Assembly: GCA_947652115.1 (NCBI GenBank)
Contig: OX393563.1
Location: 9,507,495 to 9,571,494, forward strand
Direction of reading: 5' to 3'
Source: Blastomussa wellsi
Taxonomy: Eukaryota; Cnidaria; Anthozoa; Scleractinia; Plerogyridae
Length of the DNA stretch: 64,000 bases
Part shown: positions 11,777 through 22,200 of the stretch, piece by piece
Layout of the letters: each line of letters starts with the position of its first letter
Numbering within the stretch: the first letter of the stretch is position 1
Position numbers and translations under genes: made by a program
Notes under the pieces: generated by a model
Told to the model about the DNA's origin: nothing
The model's database searches: none
What the model saw: only the letters and a program-made list of their open reading frames with translations

Positions 11777-14700
11777 CATTGCTGGAATTGACTGATGCAT
11801 GATGCATGACTGATGCATAACGAAACCTCTCAAAAGTTAACATATTTTGTCTCTCCCTTGGTCGTTCTTTTATTTCGGTGATCCACTTTAATGTTAATCC
11901 ATGAAAAGCAAATAAATATGGAGGCAGGTTTCTTCAACCGCACACCTGACAAATCACTTCCGAGTTGTCTTCTACCTCTGTTTCAAAACGAGTCTTGGTG
12001 CACAACCTTTTTTGTGGAAACGAGTTTTCAAGACAAAAGACGTACGAATAAAACTCGTTTCCATATGAAAGGTCGAGCACCAAGACTGGTCTTGAAATAG
12101 AGGAAAACAGCATCTCAAAAATGGCCTATTCAGTGCCACCCATTCCCTTGGAAATAGGTGTGAACGTGCCGAAAAAAACAAAGAGGTTTCGTTCGCTATC
12201 TATAGAGTATCGAAGTGTGACGTCACAAAAATTCAAATTTTTGAAATTATGGGATTCATTAAGATACGGAAGGTACATGATGAAGAATGTCCACTTGCCA
12301 AAACTCAGCATCTTATTTCAACTTGGGGTTTAGATATTGGCCCTTTCATGCTTCAGCGACTCCATACTAACCCCAAGATAAAATTCCACTGAAGCATGAA
12401 ATGGCCAATGTCTCACCCCCAAATTGAAATAAGATACTGATATTTGGCAAGTAAGCATTCTTCATCATGTACTTTCAGAATATCGCAGTAAATCCCATAA
12501 TTTCGAATTCATAAATTTAGTTTTTATGACGTCATCACTTCGGTACTCTATCTGGTTAAAACTTATTTTATTTCCCAGTTCAAAGTTCAGTGGCTCATAT
12601 CCAGTTTGATTTTCTGAGCCATCGTTACCACTGTCTTTCTAGGTAACGCTACAGTTGCTGACCTTTGCGAAAATTATCCGGAGACCCTGAGTAACATATG
12701 TGTAAAGCTGGATGACAAGCGTTGCATCAAGACCTGGCAACACTTGGGAATGAAAATTGGCTTGAAAGGGAAGCAGCTGGGCAAATTCAAGGACCCGACA
12801 GGTTACAGCCCTGCCGAAGTAGTTTTAAGGAAAATCGAGACGTTGACACCAAAACTGCTTCTGTTAAAGGACATGAAGAGTGCTCTAAAAGAGTTATTAC
12901 CAGGCCTAGCTGACGTCATAGACAACGTACTGAAGGATTTCAAAGGTAACCTCTCTTAAGGTGGAATTTCCACTGTCGCGTATTTTTTGTATGAACGACT
13001 TGCGTAAACGTGTACGCAAGTTTTCCATACATCGTCTCTAATTTTATTTACGCACGTAAAAGATTACGCGACAGTGGAAATCCACCTTTAATCAAATGGT
13101 TACTGATGTATTTGATTTTTTTAAATGAATTGTTCATTTATCTTTGCCTGAATGCAGCGAAGCGTAATGAAACAAAAGATAAATGGTTTCTTGAATTCCC
13201 AAGCGCAGGTGCATTTGTCGGCAGTGTGTTTTAAGTGCCAGCATGAGATTATGAGAAGAAAGTGTGATATGTAAAGTAGCAAGTATATATTCGCTGAACG
13301 GTAAACAAGTTTCATTGTGGATTTTTACTGGCGGACAGTTAAATTTGTTCTTTTTGATTGAAATCCTGTAATCCTTTTCCTCGTAACGATTTTAGTTGTT
13401 TTTCCTAATAATTGTCAGTTATTATAAGTGGTTTTGTTTATTCAATTTACTTTGGCCGCATCAAACGTATACAGTTTGTTTGATTATTCTGGTTAGTTCA
13501 ATAAATGGGCTAAGAATTGTCTGCTTATCCCGCACCGCATTTCTGTTGTCAGTTTTTTGGGTGCGGGGAATTCAAGAAATGAAACTAAGCAAAAGTACAA
13601 ATTAAATAGAAAAAATGTATATGCACACCACTTTACAGTGCTGTTTGGTAACATGTGCACAAAAAAGGCGACAAAATAGGTAAATATGGTGCATGTATAA
13701 TTTTGAAAAAGTGTAAAGTTCTGTTGTCTCCTCGATGAAAATATATAACTTCCATATGGGGACATGGCCCCAGTAGTATAAATACTCCCAGCACAAGATT
13801 AACATTAACCATCATAAAGCTAGCGTAAAAGTGAAAACCAGTTCAGCAAAATCAAAGCAAGACAAAAGCCCTCCGAAAGCCACAAAAAACGTAAATACTG
13901 ATATTTGCTAATATAACGTTTGTTGCGGGCAACCATTTTGGATTTTATGACGTGTAAGCATTGTCCATTACGCCACAGGCGTTAAGTGACATAATGTAGA
14001 GAATGTATAAGAAAGTTTGCCCAAAATTCTACGTGTGAAAAAGAATACGTATAGAAATGACTTTCCTTGTGTTTTACTTGCGTTACGTCTCTGTGGCCCT
14101 GGAGTAGATTTAAAGACATGTAGGCGTAGATCACATACAACGTATGCATCGCCTGTGATAACCCAGACTAGACTTTATGACGTGTAGATTTTATGATGTG
14201 TAAGCGTCAAGCGTTGTCCATTACGCAGAGTAGACTTGATCCAAGTTGCTAGGCCCTTGAAAAGCAAAATGGCGGTGGCGGAAACTCACGCGAGGAATAG
14301 GAGAGAGCCTGAGAACGATTCGCGCGCTACGTAATTCCGCGTGGTCTTTCATGCGCGATTTCAAAGCGATTTTATTCAAAGAACTCTATTATGTCTATCG
14401 TCACAAACAAAAGCGGGCGACTTGGGGCAAGTCTTGAAGCAGAATAGGCCCTTTGCACGGCCCAGTCACGTGGTACAAAATAACACCCTGCTGGTGAGTA
14501 AGTAGCCTCCTACGCAGGGGTAGGAGCGTAGTTTGCTCACCAGCAGGGTGTTATTTTGTACCATGTGACTGGGTCGTGCAAAGGGCCTATTGTGCAATGC
14601 AAACACGTCATAAAGTCCAAGATATGGCGGCGCGCGGGAAAATTTAAAGCAATAATCTTTTCCGTTTATCATTACTATTAAATTTGACATCCCCCTTGTC

Positions 14701-16152
14701 TGGTAAAATTTTTAATTGAGGCATTATCATGTTTGTACTCAGTATTTATCTGGAACTATAATATCTTCTATAGCTGAAAGTACCATTCAAACACTGCTGG
14801 AGGAACTGGATGCCTTTGAAGAAGTGGCAAACTTGTTGGACCAAGAAAATGCTTGGCGGCGTTTTGGTAAAAAGTTTGGAATGGAAAGGGTAGAGCTGGA
14901 CAGCTTGTGGCCAGAATGTCCAGAGAGCCCAACAAAATTGGTGATGAAACACATTGTTGGGAAATACCCAAACCTTGTCATGAAATCGTTCTTGAAAGCC
15001 CTTGTAAACATCAAACGCTTTGATGTTATAAATGCACTTAAACAATTCTTTGAAGGTAAGATTTCATTTGATGGATTTACTGACAAAAGTACAGGGCAAA
15101 ACTGCAAACCTTAAATCATTTTGAAAATTTTCAGGTAGCTCCTGAGTGCGCTGTGGCCTAATGGTTAGTGCGCTGGACTCCGGATGGAACGGTCTGGGTT
15201 CGAGCCTTGGCCGGTGTACTGTGTTGGACAAGACACTTTACCCTCACAGTGCCTCTCTCCACCTAGGTGTATTAGTGGATACCGGTTAAATAACGCTGGG
15301 GTAACCCTGCGATTGACAAGCATCCCATCCAGGGAGGAGTAGAGATATTCTCAGTGACATATCGGCACTTAATGCTACAGTAAACGGGATATCATAAGCT
15401 CTGGCCTGATGGGCCACTAGACTTTAAATTTACGTTGTTTGGTGAAGGAAAACGCTTAAAGGAGACACATCATTCTCAACTCAAAACTAATCTAAATTCG
15501 GTAAACTAGAACTGGTTACTATAGCTTATTACAAATAAAGTACCTCTGACTGAGGGAGGGCGGGCACATACTGCAAGGATGGCGCAAAATCAAAACATTA
15601 CAGTTTTTAGCGGCAATTTGGTTATTTAGGGTCGACTGGCAAATCTGTTTATTATAACGGGAGTTCGTTATGCCGGGCTGCTGTTTCGATTCATGGTACG
15701 GCCGAACTGAAGAATAACGTTCGTTATAACGGAGACTTTTGTTATCGTCACATTCGAGTTCTACTGTACTCGCTAAATTTACAAATTACAATATTTATCA
15801 ATTGCCAATAATTTACTGGCATCTTTCCGGTTGTAAAACCAGTGCATTTCTACAAGTTGTAGTCGTGGAAACTGAAATTTCCTCAGCGTTGCAATATTGT
15901 GGCCTACAGGCGGGCTGAATGCCGTAAAAGACACGGCCATATAATAAAAGATAATACAGACCTATATAGTCTGAAATGGTGTTTGCCAGTATTTGTCTTT
16001 TCAAAAAAACTACGACAAATGGCAGGATCTAATCAAAAAGCCATCTTAGAACAGCCACGGGAGAAGAAACAAACGAGTAGCATACGTCACATAAATTGTG
16101 TTCCGCTTGCTTTTCAGACACGGACATCAAAGACATTCTCGCTGCAATATAA
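3125..16152 (+). CDS. Multi-death-domain protein (5'-partial gene, 8 exons)
   Basis: Coding exons: 3125-3679, 4122-4325, 5097-5237, 10544-10678, 11249-11572, 12643-12945, 14774-15055, 16118-16152 (stop TAA). All have AG/GT borders and every intron is in phase 1. The first exon opens with an acceptor and no start codon, so upstream exons are missing. About 658 residues are visible. The first four exons encode a low-complexity, probably disordered Ser/Gln/Asn/Asp-rich region. Exons 5, 6 and 7 each encode one helical domain of 94-108 residues with death-domain features, such as WEHLADEF and RVDVIEEL in exon 5, WQHLGMKIGL in exon 6, and WRRFGKKFGM with IKRFDVINAL in exon 7. Exon 8 adds a short tail ending in DILAAI. 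Death domains mediate homotypic assembly in apoptosis and innate-immune signalling; partners cannot be inferred. I recognise no specific orthologue. Intron 3 carries a nested PLE/MITE, and introns 4 to 6 carry palindromic MITEs. ATTAAA near 16235 may be the poly(A) signal. Confidence 0.82.
5410..5515. repeat. Degenerate CAACCA tandem repeat
   Basis: Imperfect tandem array of CAAC/CAGC/CAATC words in intron 3 of the death-domain gene. It is low-complexity, with no coding potential seen. Confidence 0.85.
6270..6499. mobile_element. Mutator-like MITE, copy 1
   Basis: A 230-bp element with terminal inverted repeats CATTCTCGTCCCCAGAGG / CCTCTGGGGACGAGAATG. It is flanked by a perfect 9-bp target duplication ATCTTTCGA (6261-6269 and 6500-6508). 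A 9-bp duplication is typical of Mutator-like elements. No ORF of its own. It lies in intron 3 of the death-domain gene. Two relatives with the same termini are at 6561-9618 (interrupted by a retroelement) and 10907-11193. Confidence 0.88.
6931..9485 (-). pseudogene. PLE reverse transcriptase / GIY-YIG endonuclease, broken
   Basis: Read right to left: an N-terminal helical region (from about 9485) ending in KSKWTPPEG; an RT region with KAADKGG, FLPKIHKP and GRPIVSACS (8273-9010); then NGVAMGTKMGPSYANLF and the catalytic YIDD (7894-8217); then a Cys-rich linker CARARCKTCPF and a GIY-YIG nuclease with IYCITCTLC and LYIGETGRR. The nuclease frame stops at TAA 6933-6931. RT followed by C-terminal GIY-YIG is diagnostic of Penelope-like elements. 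Visible breaks: a frame change near 8920; a +1 in an A8 run at 8275-8282; a 47-bp hairpin insertion at 7873-7919; a frame change at an A/T run near 7198. The element is therefore not autonomous now. Breaks sit mostly in homopolymers, so a few could be assembly errors, but the hairpin is real structure. Confidence 0.9.
7864..7928. mobile_element. 47-bp hairpin insertion with 9-bp target duplication
   Basis: A perfect inverted repeat (18-bp arms, TAGCCTCCTACGCAGACG and its complement, 11-base loop) at 7873-7919. It is flanked by the direct repeat GGAATGCTA at 7864-7872 and 7920-7928. It interrupts the PLE reading frame between SLAFL and DIKVS. The 9-bp duplication suggests a minimal Mutator-type foldback. 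Confidence 0.85.
10090..10355 (-). repeat. tRNA-derived SINE, family A
   Basis: Minus-strand copy in intron 3 of the death-domain gene. It begins (minus strand) with GCGCAGTGGCCTAACGG and keeps the family landmarks, including CTCCGGCCTGATGGGCC at its 3' end. Confidence 0.88.
10907..11193. mobile_element. Mutator-like MITE, copy 3 (near-complete palindrome)
   Basis: A 287-bp inverted repeat with termini CATTCTCGTCCCCAGAGC / GCTCTGGGGACGAGAATG and arms of about 130 bp. The 9-bp flanks GAGCGGCTT (10898-10906) and TAGCGGCTT (11194-11202) match at 8 of 9. It lies in intron 4 of the death-domain gene, ending 55 bp before the exon 5 start. Open frames across it are mirror images produced by the palindrome, not genes. 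Confidence 0.88.
11717..11775. repeat. (TC)n microsatellite
   Basis: Pure CT dinucleotide tract in intron 5 of the death-domain gene. The Arg/Glu and Leu/Ser runs that can be translated from it are artefacts. Confidence 0.97.
11968..12108. mobile_element. Palindromic MITE (AAAACGAGTCTTGGTGC family)
   Basis: Inverted repeat whose arms contain CTCTGTTTCAA and AACGAGTCTTGGTGC, with the complement GCACCAAGACTGGTCTTG and CCATATGAAA near the centre. A relative lies at 17562-17705. Non-coding, in intron 5 of the death-domain gene. Confidence 0.72.
12199..12555. mobile_element. Palindromic MITE, about 357 bp
   Basis: Outer arms ATAGAGTATCGAAGTG and CACTTCGGTACTCTAT frame GACGTCA words. Inner arms repeat as diverged complements (ATGAAGAATGTCCACTTGCC versus GGCAAGTAAGCATTCTTCAT). 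Non-coding, just upstream of exon 6 of the death-domain gene. Confidence 0.8.
12956..13091. mobile_element. Palindromic MITE (GGTGGAATTTCCACTGTCGCG family), copy 1
   Basis: Inverted termini GGTGGA...TTTCCACTGTCGCGTA and TACGCGACAGTGGAAATCCACC inside TTAA-like flanks. The centre also folds back on TTACGCAAG-like words. It starts 10 bases after the exon 6 donor (exon end 12945). A second copy is at 19994-20156. Confidence 0.82.
14443..14591. mobile_element. Palindromic MITE (AATAGGCCCTTTGCACG family), copy 1
   Basis: Near-perfect inverted repeat, arms of about 65 bp, ending AATAGGCCCTTTGCACG / CGTGCAAAGGGCCTATT. It encloses ACCCTGCTGGTGAG. A second copy lies at 21139-21290. Located just before exon 7 of the death-domain gene. 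Confidence 0.85.
15147..15421 (+). repeat. tRNA-derived SINE, family A
   Basis: Full-length-looking plus-strand copy in the last intron of the death-domain gene: GCGCTGTGGCCTAATGGTTA, GGTTCGAGCC, CACAGTGCCTCTC, and 3' end GGCCTGATGGGCCACTAG. Confidence 0.9.
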
Positions 16153-17561
16153 GAAGTGCTGCCCCATTTCAAGTCATGGAACTGGTACTTACTTCAAGTT
16201 AATTTTAGTCAGTGTAATCTTGGTTTTTTTTTTCATTAAACAATCAAAATGAGCTTAGCAAAACGAGCACATCGAGTTGCTAAGCAGCAAAAGCGCCGTA
16301 CCGTAAAATTCCGAAAGTAACGCGCCAGAGCTCTTTTTTGTTGCTACGCTCAGAGGGTCACAGCTTTCCGGGAGTTGATAGATAAGAAGTGTACCACATT
16401 TCGGTCAACATATAAAGAGCTAAGAAGGACTACCCTTATTGCAAAGAGTATGTTACAAATATTGCTTCTGGAATAATGGTAATTTAACACGAATATCGTA
16501 GCATTTTCAGGATACAGCTCATTGGATCGCCTAAACAAGTCAAGTTTCGAAGAACTGCTTCTTTCAGGCGGTCGTTACTTTTGGAACTTTGCAGCAATAA
16601 TGATGCACAACATATTTAGATAGAGAAATTAAAGGGAAAAGAAAATACAATTACAGTAGTTTTGACCTTCCGTGTTTCCGAGTCTGATACATTCCTCTGA
16701 AAAGCTAAACGTTGTGGTAGTGCGTCAGGTGTCCCTTTCAGTGTAGCAACGCCTTATCATAGCTGTAGAGAGACTACACTGATAGACTACAAGACACATA
16801 CTCAATTTTTCTTGGACAAAGTGCAGTGAGGTTACCCCTCACGACTTGCCAATTTTCAATCCATTTACGTTCCAACAGCCGTCATAATAGGATGGCCAGT
16901 ATAATAGGAGACTATCGATAAGATTTTGGCAAAAATTATAATCGAATAAATGAGTAATAATTAGTTTTAAAAACCTGCACTCCTATCTCAAGGTCCCTAA
17001 CGTTGTTTGAGCTCGGTTGTCAACGGGGTTCCAAAGTGTTGCAACATACTTTTTGCATGAAATTTTAGCAGATACAGTTGTAAATATTCAATTATTTAGT
17101 GTTTTATTCGAATTTCGTTACATGTATTAGAACGTCCCAGAGTCAGGTGTTGACGATATTTTTAAAGTATAGTATGGAAAGACATTTTTGTTATGTAGAT
17201 TCTTGTTTCTATGCACAAAGTGCTTTTTATTTTTTTGCCATAAAATGGTAGTTATCCTTGAAGTGAACCTGAGATCAGGCCTGACCTACAGCTAATCAGA
17301 ATCTCAAATTTTCGGCCAATATTTGGTTGGACAACAAAGTTTGAAAGACAGTTTGGCGCAGACCGAGTCAAGGGTAATTTCGATGTGATTGCTCACGTGG
17401 CTCACGCAAAGTGAATTTAGTGGGGATAGGGCCTTATCGCAGGTTACAGAGAAGCGAGTGAATATTTTTTTGCGTTTAGTCGTAGCTTTGCTAAAAAATG
17501 TTATCCGTTATCCGGTTGAGTAAAATATGTATTTAAAGGAAGCACGAGACGCTTATAATTA

Positions 17562-17705
17562 GTCATTTCCATGTTCTCTTTTGCCTCTGTCAAAACGAGT
17601 TTTACCTGCATCTTCATTATCATGCAAACGAGCTCATTTCCATATGAATAGTTTTTAACTTAGACTCGTTTTCAAACAGGGGAAAAGGGAACTCGGAAAT
17701 GGCCT
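17562..17705. mobile_element. Palindromic MITE, relative of 11968-12108
   Basis: Shares CTCTGTCAAAACGAG, CATTTCCATATGAA and the mirrored ACTCGTTTTCAAACAGGGG with the element at 11968-12108. Arms are imperfect. Non-coding. Confidence 0.65.
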
Positions 17706-18289
17706 ATTTTGCGATTATCTGGTTAATTCTGAGTGTCGTTGTGGTCTGGGCTACCACGCACTGAAATAAGCCGAGTTTGATGAGTAATGTTGTTAGGGGC
17801 GGACCATTAGAAATCGTGGGAGTGGGTTGGGGTAAAAAATTTTCAGTGCATGAATTTTTTTAGTCCAAATTGTCTGCAGGACGTTTTTTGACTTGGAAGG
17901 AATTTTTTTCGATGGTAATTCGTTTCAATGGACTTTTTTCTTGACAATTTTCCTTGGGGAATTCCTTTTGGGGAATTGTCACCCCTCCCCTCCCCCCTCC
18001 CGCGATTTATAATGGTCTGCAGTGTCAAGAGTAGCATTGTTGCGTATTGCATATGAACCATGCGCCTTGAGCAGCTGAGACTAGCGATTGCAATGAAGGA
18101 AGTGGTGATCAAACGATCGATAAGCTTTTTTTTATTTTCTGCTTCGACGAAATTTATGTCGCATATACGATTATTGGTCAATGGAAATATGCATCAGGTC
18201 CACAGACGTTTTGCCGGGTTACGTGTTAAGATAACGGTAATGTGCTTTCAGTGAGCTTATCGGCTGTTACTGCATCAACCTCTCGGTAG

Positions 18290-18665
18290 CATTCACTGCG
18301 CCAAATGAAAAATATTCTAGAGTATTCTAGCCTCGAATACGTCAGTGTGAGGCCATAGAATCCTAGAGTATTCAAGGCGTACGCTATACGTGAAGTACAC
18401 CTGGAGTATTCAAGAGTATTCGATTTGAATACGTGAAGTGCCCCTGGAGTGTTCACGAGTATTCAATATTGAATACGTGATGCACACCCGGAGTTTTCAA
18501 TTTGAATACGGAAAAAACAGGCCGGATTCTAATAGGATATCCCAGGTGTATTTCGAATCAGGCGTACGAGAATACGTCGGAAAATTACAGTATACGGGGC
18601 GTGTGCCGAGTCGTATTCGAGCGAATTCTGGCCCGAATATCTGGCTTTTCGCGCAGTGATTCTAC
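18290..18665. mobile_element. TIR element with internal GAATACGTGAAGTGC tandem units
   Basis: The ends carry CACTGCGC and GCGCAGTG as inverted termini. Inside are several degenerate units of about 55-60 bp built from GAATACGTGAAG, CCTGGAGTATTCA and AGAGTATTC. No coding potential. The CACTG...CAGTG-type end is compatible with a hAT-like origin, but no target duplication was visible. Confidence 0.6.
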
Positions 18666-18777
18666 TTACTCGCAATAATCACTAGTAGTTATTAAATGTG
18701 ACCACAAATTAATTCTTAAGGTAAGGGGTTATATTGAAAAACAAAAATACATACTACAACATTCAATTTTGTACAGT

Positions 18778-18783
18778 TTTATT
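18778..18783 (-). terminator. TFIIB poly(A) signal
   Basis: AATAAA on the minus strand, about 216 bases beyond the TFIIB stop codon. Consistent with a short 3' UTR. Confidence 0.5.
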
Positions 18784-18998
18784 ATTATTTGTAACAAAAG
18801 GTAACATAATAAGCTATGCTACCAACTCTACAAAGGAATACTTTGTGGCGTTTTGGTTTGAATCTACCAAGTTCGTCAAATTTATAAACAGAACCAACAA
18901 AGAAACAAAACTATCATTTGAGGTCTTACAAGTAATCGAAATCCTAAGATCTCTTGCCAATAAATACTGATATCCAAAGTAACAACAACGGACACGGA

Positions 18999-19160
18999 TC
19001 AAAGGTTCGGAAGCTTGTCCACGGGTGTGGTGAATTTAAAGTCGCTTGGAAAGAGTTCAGCAGCTCGTAGATAGATAAGTCTGTAAGATTGACGAATTGT
19101 TACATCTGCTACACCAGCAATGTCGCCGATTTCTACGAAAGAAAACAGAAACGATATTAG

Positions 19161-19205
<45 letters not shown>

Positions 19206-22200
19206 GTATAACAATATAATTTGGTTTTATCAACTGGGTTGATAATGTGAATTAGCCACCGTAAAGAGATTCAATAGCTGACGTTTCGAGCGTTAGCCCT
19301 TCGTCGGAGCGAATCAAGGAATCGTGGGTCGTGTGTGGTTTATATACAGAAAGATGGAGCTTCGCTATTGGCTGGTGCCTGGTAACGTGAAAACAACGGA
19401 ATAAATTAGTTGAATGAAAAGCGTTCGTTGATACCGTGAGGATTAAGGGTGCCGATTTGAAAAATAAATGTTTGTTCTAGAGTTTTGCGACTTTCCGTGC
19501 TTCCTTGGTGAAGGGAAAGGCCGCAAAACCATTTGACAGTTTACCGGATAAACACAACCTATATACTTTTTTCTGCTCTTTGATTTATATTTCAAAATTT
19601 TCAATTAAATAAAATACGATTTTTCAAAGTTAACGGAACAATTTGTTTCTGTACGCACTCCAACCTCCGGTAACGGCTGGTTTTCAGTAGCGACGGAGTC
19701 AGAGTCGTATTTTAGCGCATACAGCCTAAAAATCGAAAAGTGGAGTTTTAAGCGGTGCCATATAAGCATGACGTAACTGGACTCTGCGGGAGAGTAAGAA
19801 AGATTCCGATTCTGACCCCGTCGCTTATGATCCAGTAAAAGTCCAAGCAAAAGTGAAGAATCAGGCACTTCGTACTGGACAGTCAGTTGCTTTCACTTCC
19901 TGCAAGCAACTCTGCCCATCTAGTTTTCACTGGATCATAAGCGACAGAACTCTGCTTTCGACTCCGACTCCGTCAGCTTGACTTTCATTAACTTAAAGGT
20001 GGATTTCCACTGTCGCGTAATTTTTTACGTGCGTAAATGAAATTAGAGACGATGTATGGAAAGCTTGCGTACACGCTTACGCAAGTCGTTCATACATTGT
20101 CTCTAAATTTTTTTACGCACGTAAAAAAATACGCGACAGTGGAAATCCACCTTTAGACTGAAAAGCTTGCGACTCCGTCACTAGTAAAAGCCATCCTTAT
20201 CAAACTGAAATAAATAATAGCTTGTTACACCTCATCATTCTGTCAGGTACCCTTCGATCAGAGACAACAACGACCTAAAAGCGATAACGAACAAAAAATA
20301 ACCTTTTTGCGATCTCTTTTCCATTGAAGCCTGGGACGCCATGTAAATCGCCGCAGCTGCAACCGAAATTGGACTTCGCCTAAAGAAAAGCAGAACGGAG
20401 TACACCACTAAATTCTTTGGACTATTATGAATACAGGACAGACAAAAAAAGAACGCCATTGAAAAACAAACCAAAATGAAAAACAACTAGACCCTCGATC
20501 AGTCTCTATTTTGCTCCAAAATCCGTAACGAAAGCGAAAATTTGCGAGCGGCAAATCCGCGAGCCGCGAGTTACGTGGGCGCGCGGATTTGCCGCTCCAC
20601 AATAGCCCTCGCAAATTTTCGCTTTCGTTACTATACGGATTTTGGAGCAAAATCGAGAATGCTCGCAGTCTAAAAAACAACAAAAACAAAACAAGACTTG
20701 TTACAGCGCCGAGCTGTTCGAAGCTGTGATTGTTTCTGTATGCTAGTAAGTATTGTTCTTTTCGAGTTTTGCAATTTTTCAAAAAAAAAAAAATACTGAG
20801 CAAAAACCAAACATATGTAACTAAGAAAAAAAAGCAGGGTTTCAATATGATTCAAGCCTGTGACCTCCGCGAATACCAGTGCGATGCTCTTCCAACTGAG
20901 CTATGAAGCCACACACTGGCAGTGAGGTCAATTGTGAGTTCATATTTTCTCATGATAGGAGTAAAAGGACGTTAAATATGAAATCAATTTTCACATATGA
21001 ACTGCGGATGTAGATGTAACTGAGTAATGATCATCTGAAGTTCATACATGAATTATTTCGTTTGCTTTAAATCAGTTTCGATCTCAGTATCCTTGACCTA
21101 TCTTGTAGCTTTTTAGCCTGCCTAACCCTGTAGCAGACAATAGGCCCATTGCATGACCTAGTCACATGGTACAAAATAACACCCTGCTGGTGAGCAAGCT
21201 ACGCGCTGGGACATCCAAAACAAAGCAACTTTATGTCCCAGAGCGTAGCTTTCTCACCAGCAAGGTGTGACTGGGTCGTGCAAAGGGCCCAGCGCCGGCT
21301 ATTAGTTCGGCTCTTCAGTATTTCACCACCTAAGCTTCTGACTTACGAGATAATCTGGACAAACACTTACCCCGGCACTAAATCTAAATCAACAGCTTTT
21401 CGAGCGATGTGTGTGGCAGCCTTCTGTACGTCCGGTGGAAGACCAAGATTGGAGCAAAACCTTGACTGAAATAAAGAAAAACTCATAACAATTTTATTTC
21501 ACAATAACACAGAACGTATCCTGATTGGTTGACTAGTTGGCTTGTTGAAGATATTATGTATATTATTAGCCTCGCACTCTCTCTATGGGCATCCAAGTGA
21601 GGATAATCGTCACTGTGAAATATATCAAAATTCTAGAATCTGATTGATTTTTGGCAAACGCTATTTTTAACCAATTTCGATATATTAAAATTCTAACATG
21701 GCGCCAAGGCTTAGGGGGATAAAACAAAATATATAATGTATTGACCCCTAAGCCTGCAAAATCTTTTGTTCTATTCCCCTAAGCCTCCACGCCATGTTAG
21801 AATTTTAAGATATCAAAATTGATCTATTTGCACCCCAAATAGCTAATGTGTCCAATAACAAAGTGTCCGATAACAAGGTGTCCACTCGTGTGATATAAAG
21901 AGATCGAATTGGACACCATTCAGTCCGATTGCCATTATTAATCTTAAAGATTTGACGCCTCACAAAAATTTGGCAAGGCTTGGCAAAATTTGATAGGAAT
22001 AAAAATCACTTCCCGCCCTGGTGCAGCGGAACTGATAACATATATTTTTGCAACATACACAAAATTTTGCCTGGTGCAGATGGACCCTTAGCCAGTCATA
22101 ACTGCCTCCAGAGTAAAATACTTAACTTACCATGAAATCTGCTGTTGTTATGAGATCCACACTCGTTTCCAAGGCCTTTAATATTAGTTTGAAACAACGA

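Larger units (their letters stand above)
16153..18998. other. Spacer between the death-domain gene and the TFIIB 3' end
   Basis: No exon, RNA gene or conserved ORF seen. It contains the 3' UTR of the upstream gene, a palindromic MITE at 17562-17705, a tandem or inverted repeat element at 18290-18665, and the TFIIB 3' end with its poly(A) signal (AATAAA on the minus strand at 18783-18778). Confidence 0.7.

Noticed and set aside
11606..11843. Arg/Glu-rich and Leu/Ser-rich open frames
   Set aside because: Produced by the (TC)n microsatellite.
14505..14535. TAGCCTCCTACGCAG in the loop of a MITE, resembling the 47-bp hairpin in the PLE
   Set aside because: Only one arm matches and no target duplication is visible, so a second copy of the hairpin cannot be claimed.
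15600..15760. Tigger-like words (GTTATAACGGAG) suggesting another pogo MITE
   Set aside because: Too diverged to define ends. Likewise a single terminal-like stretch near 40600.
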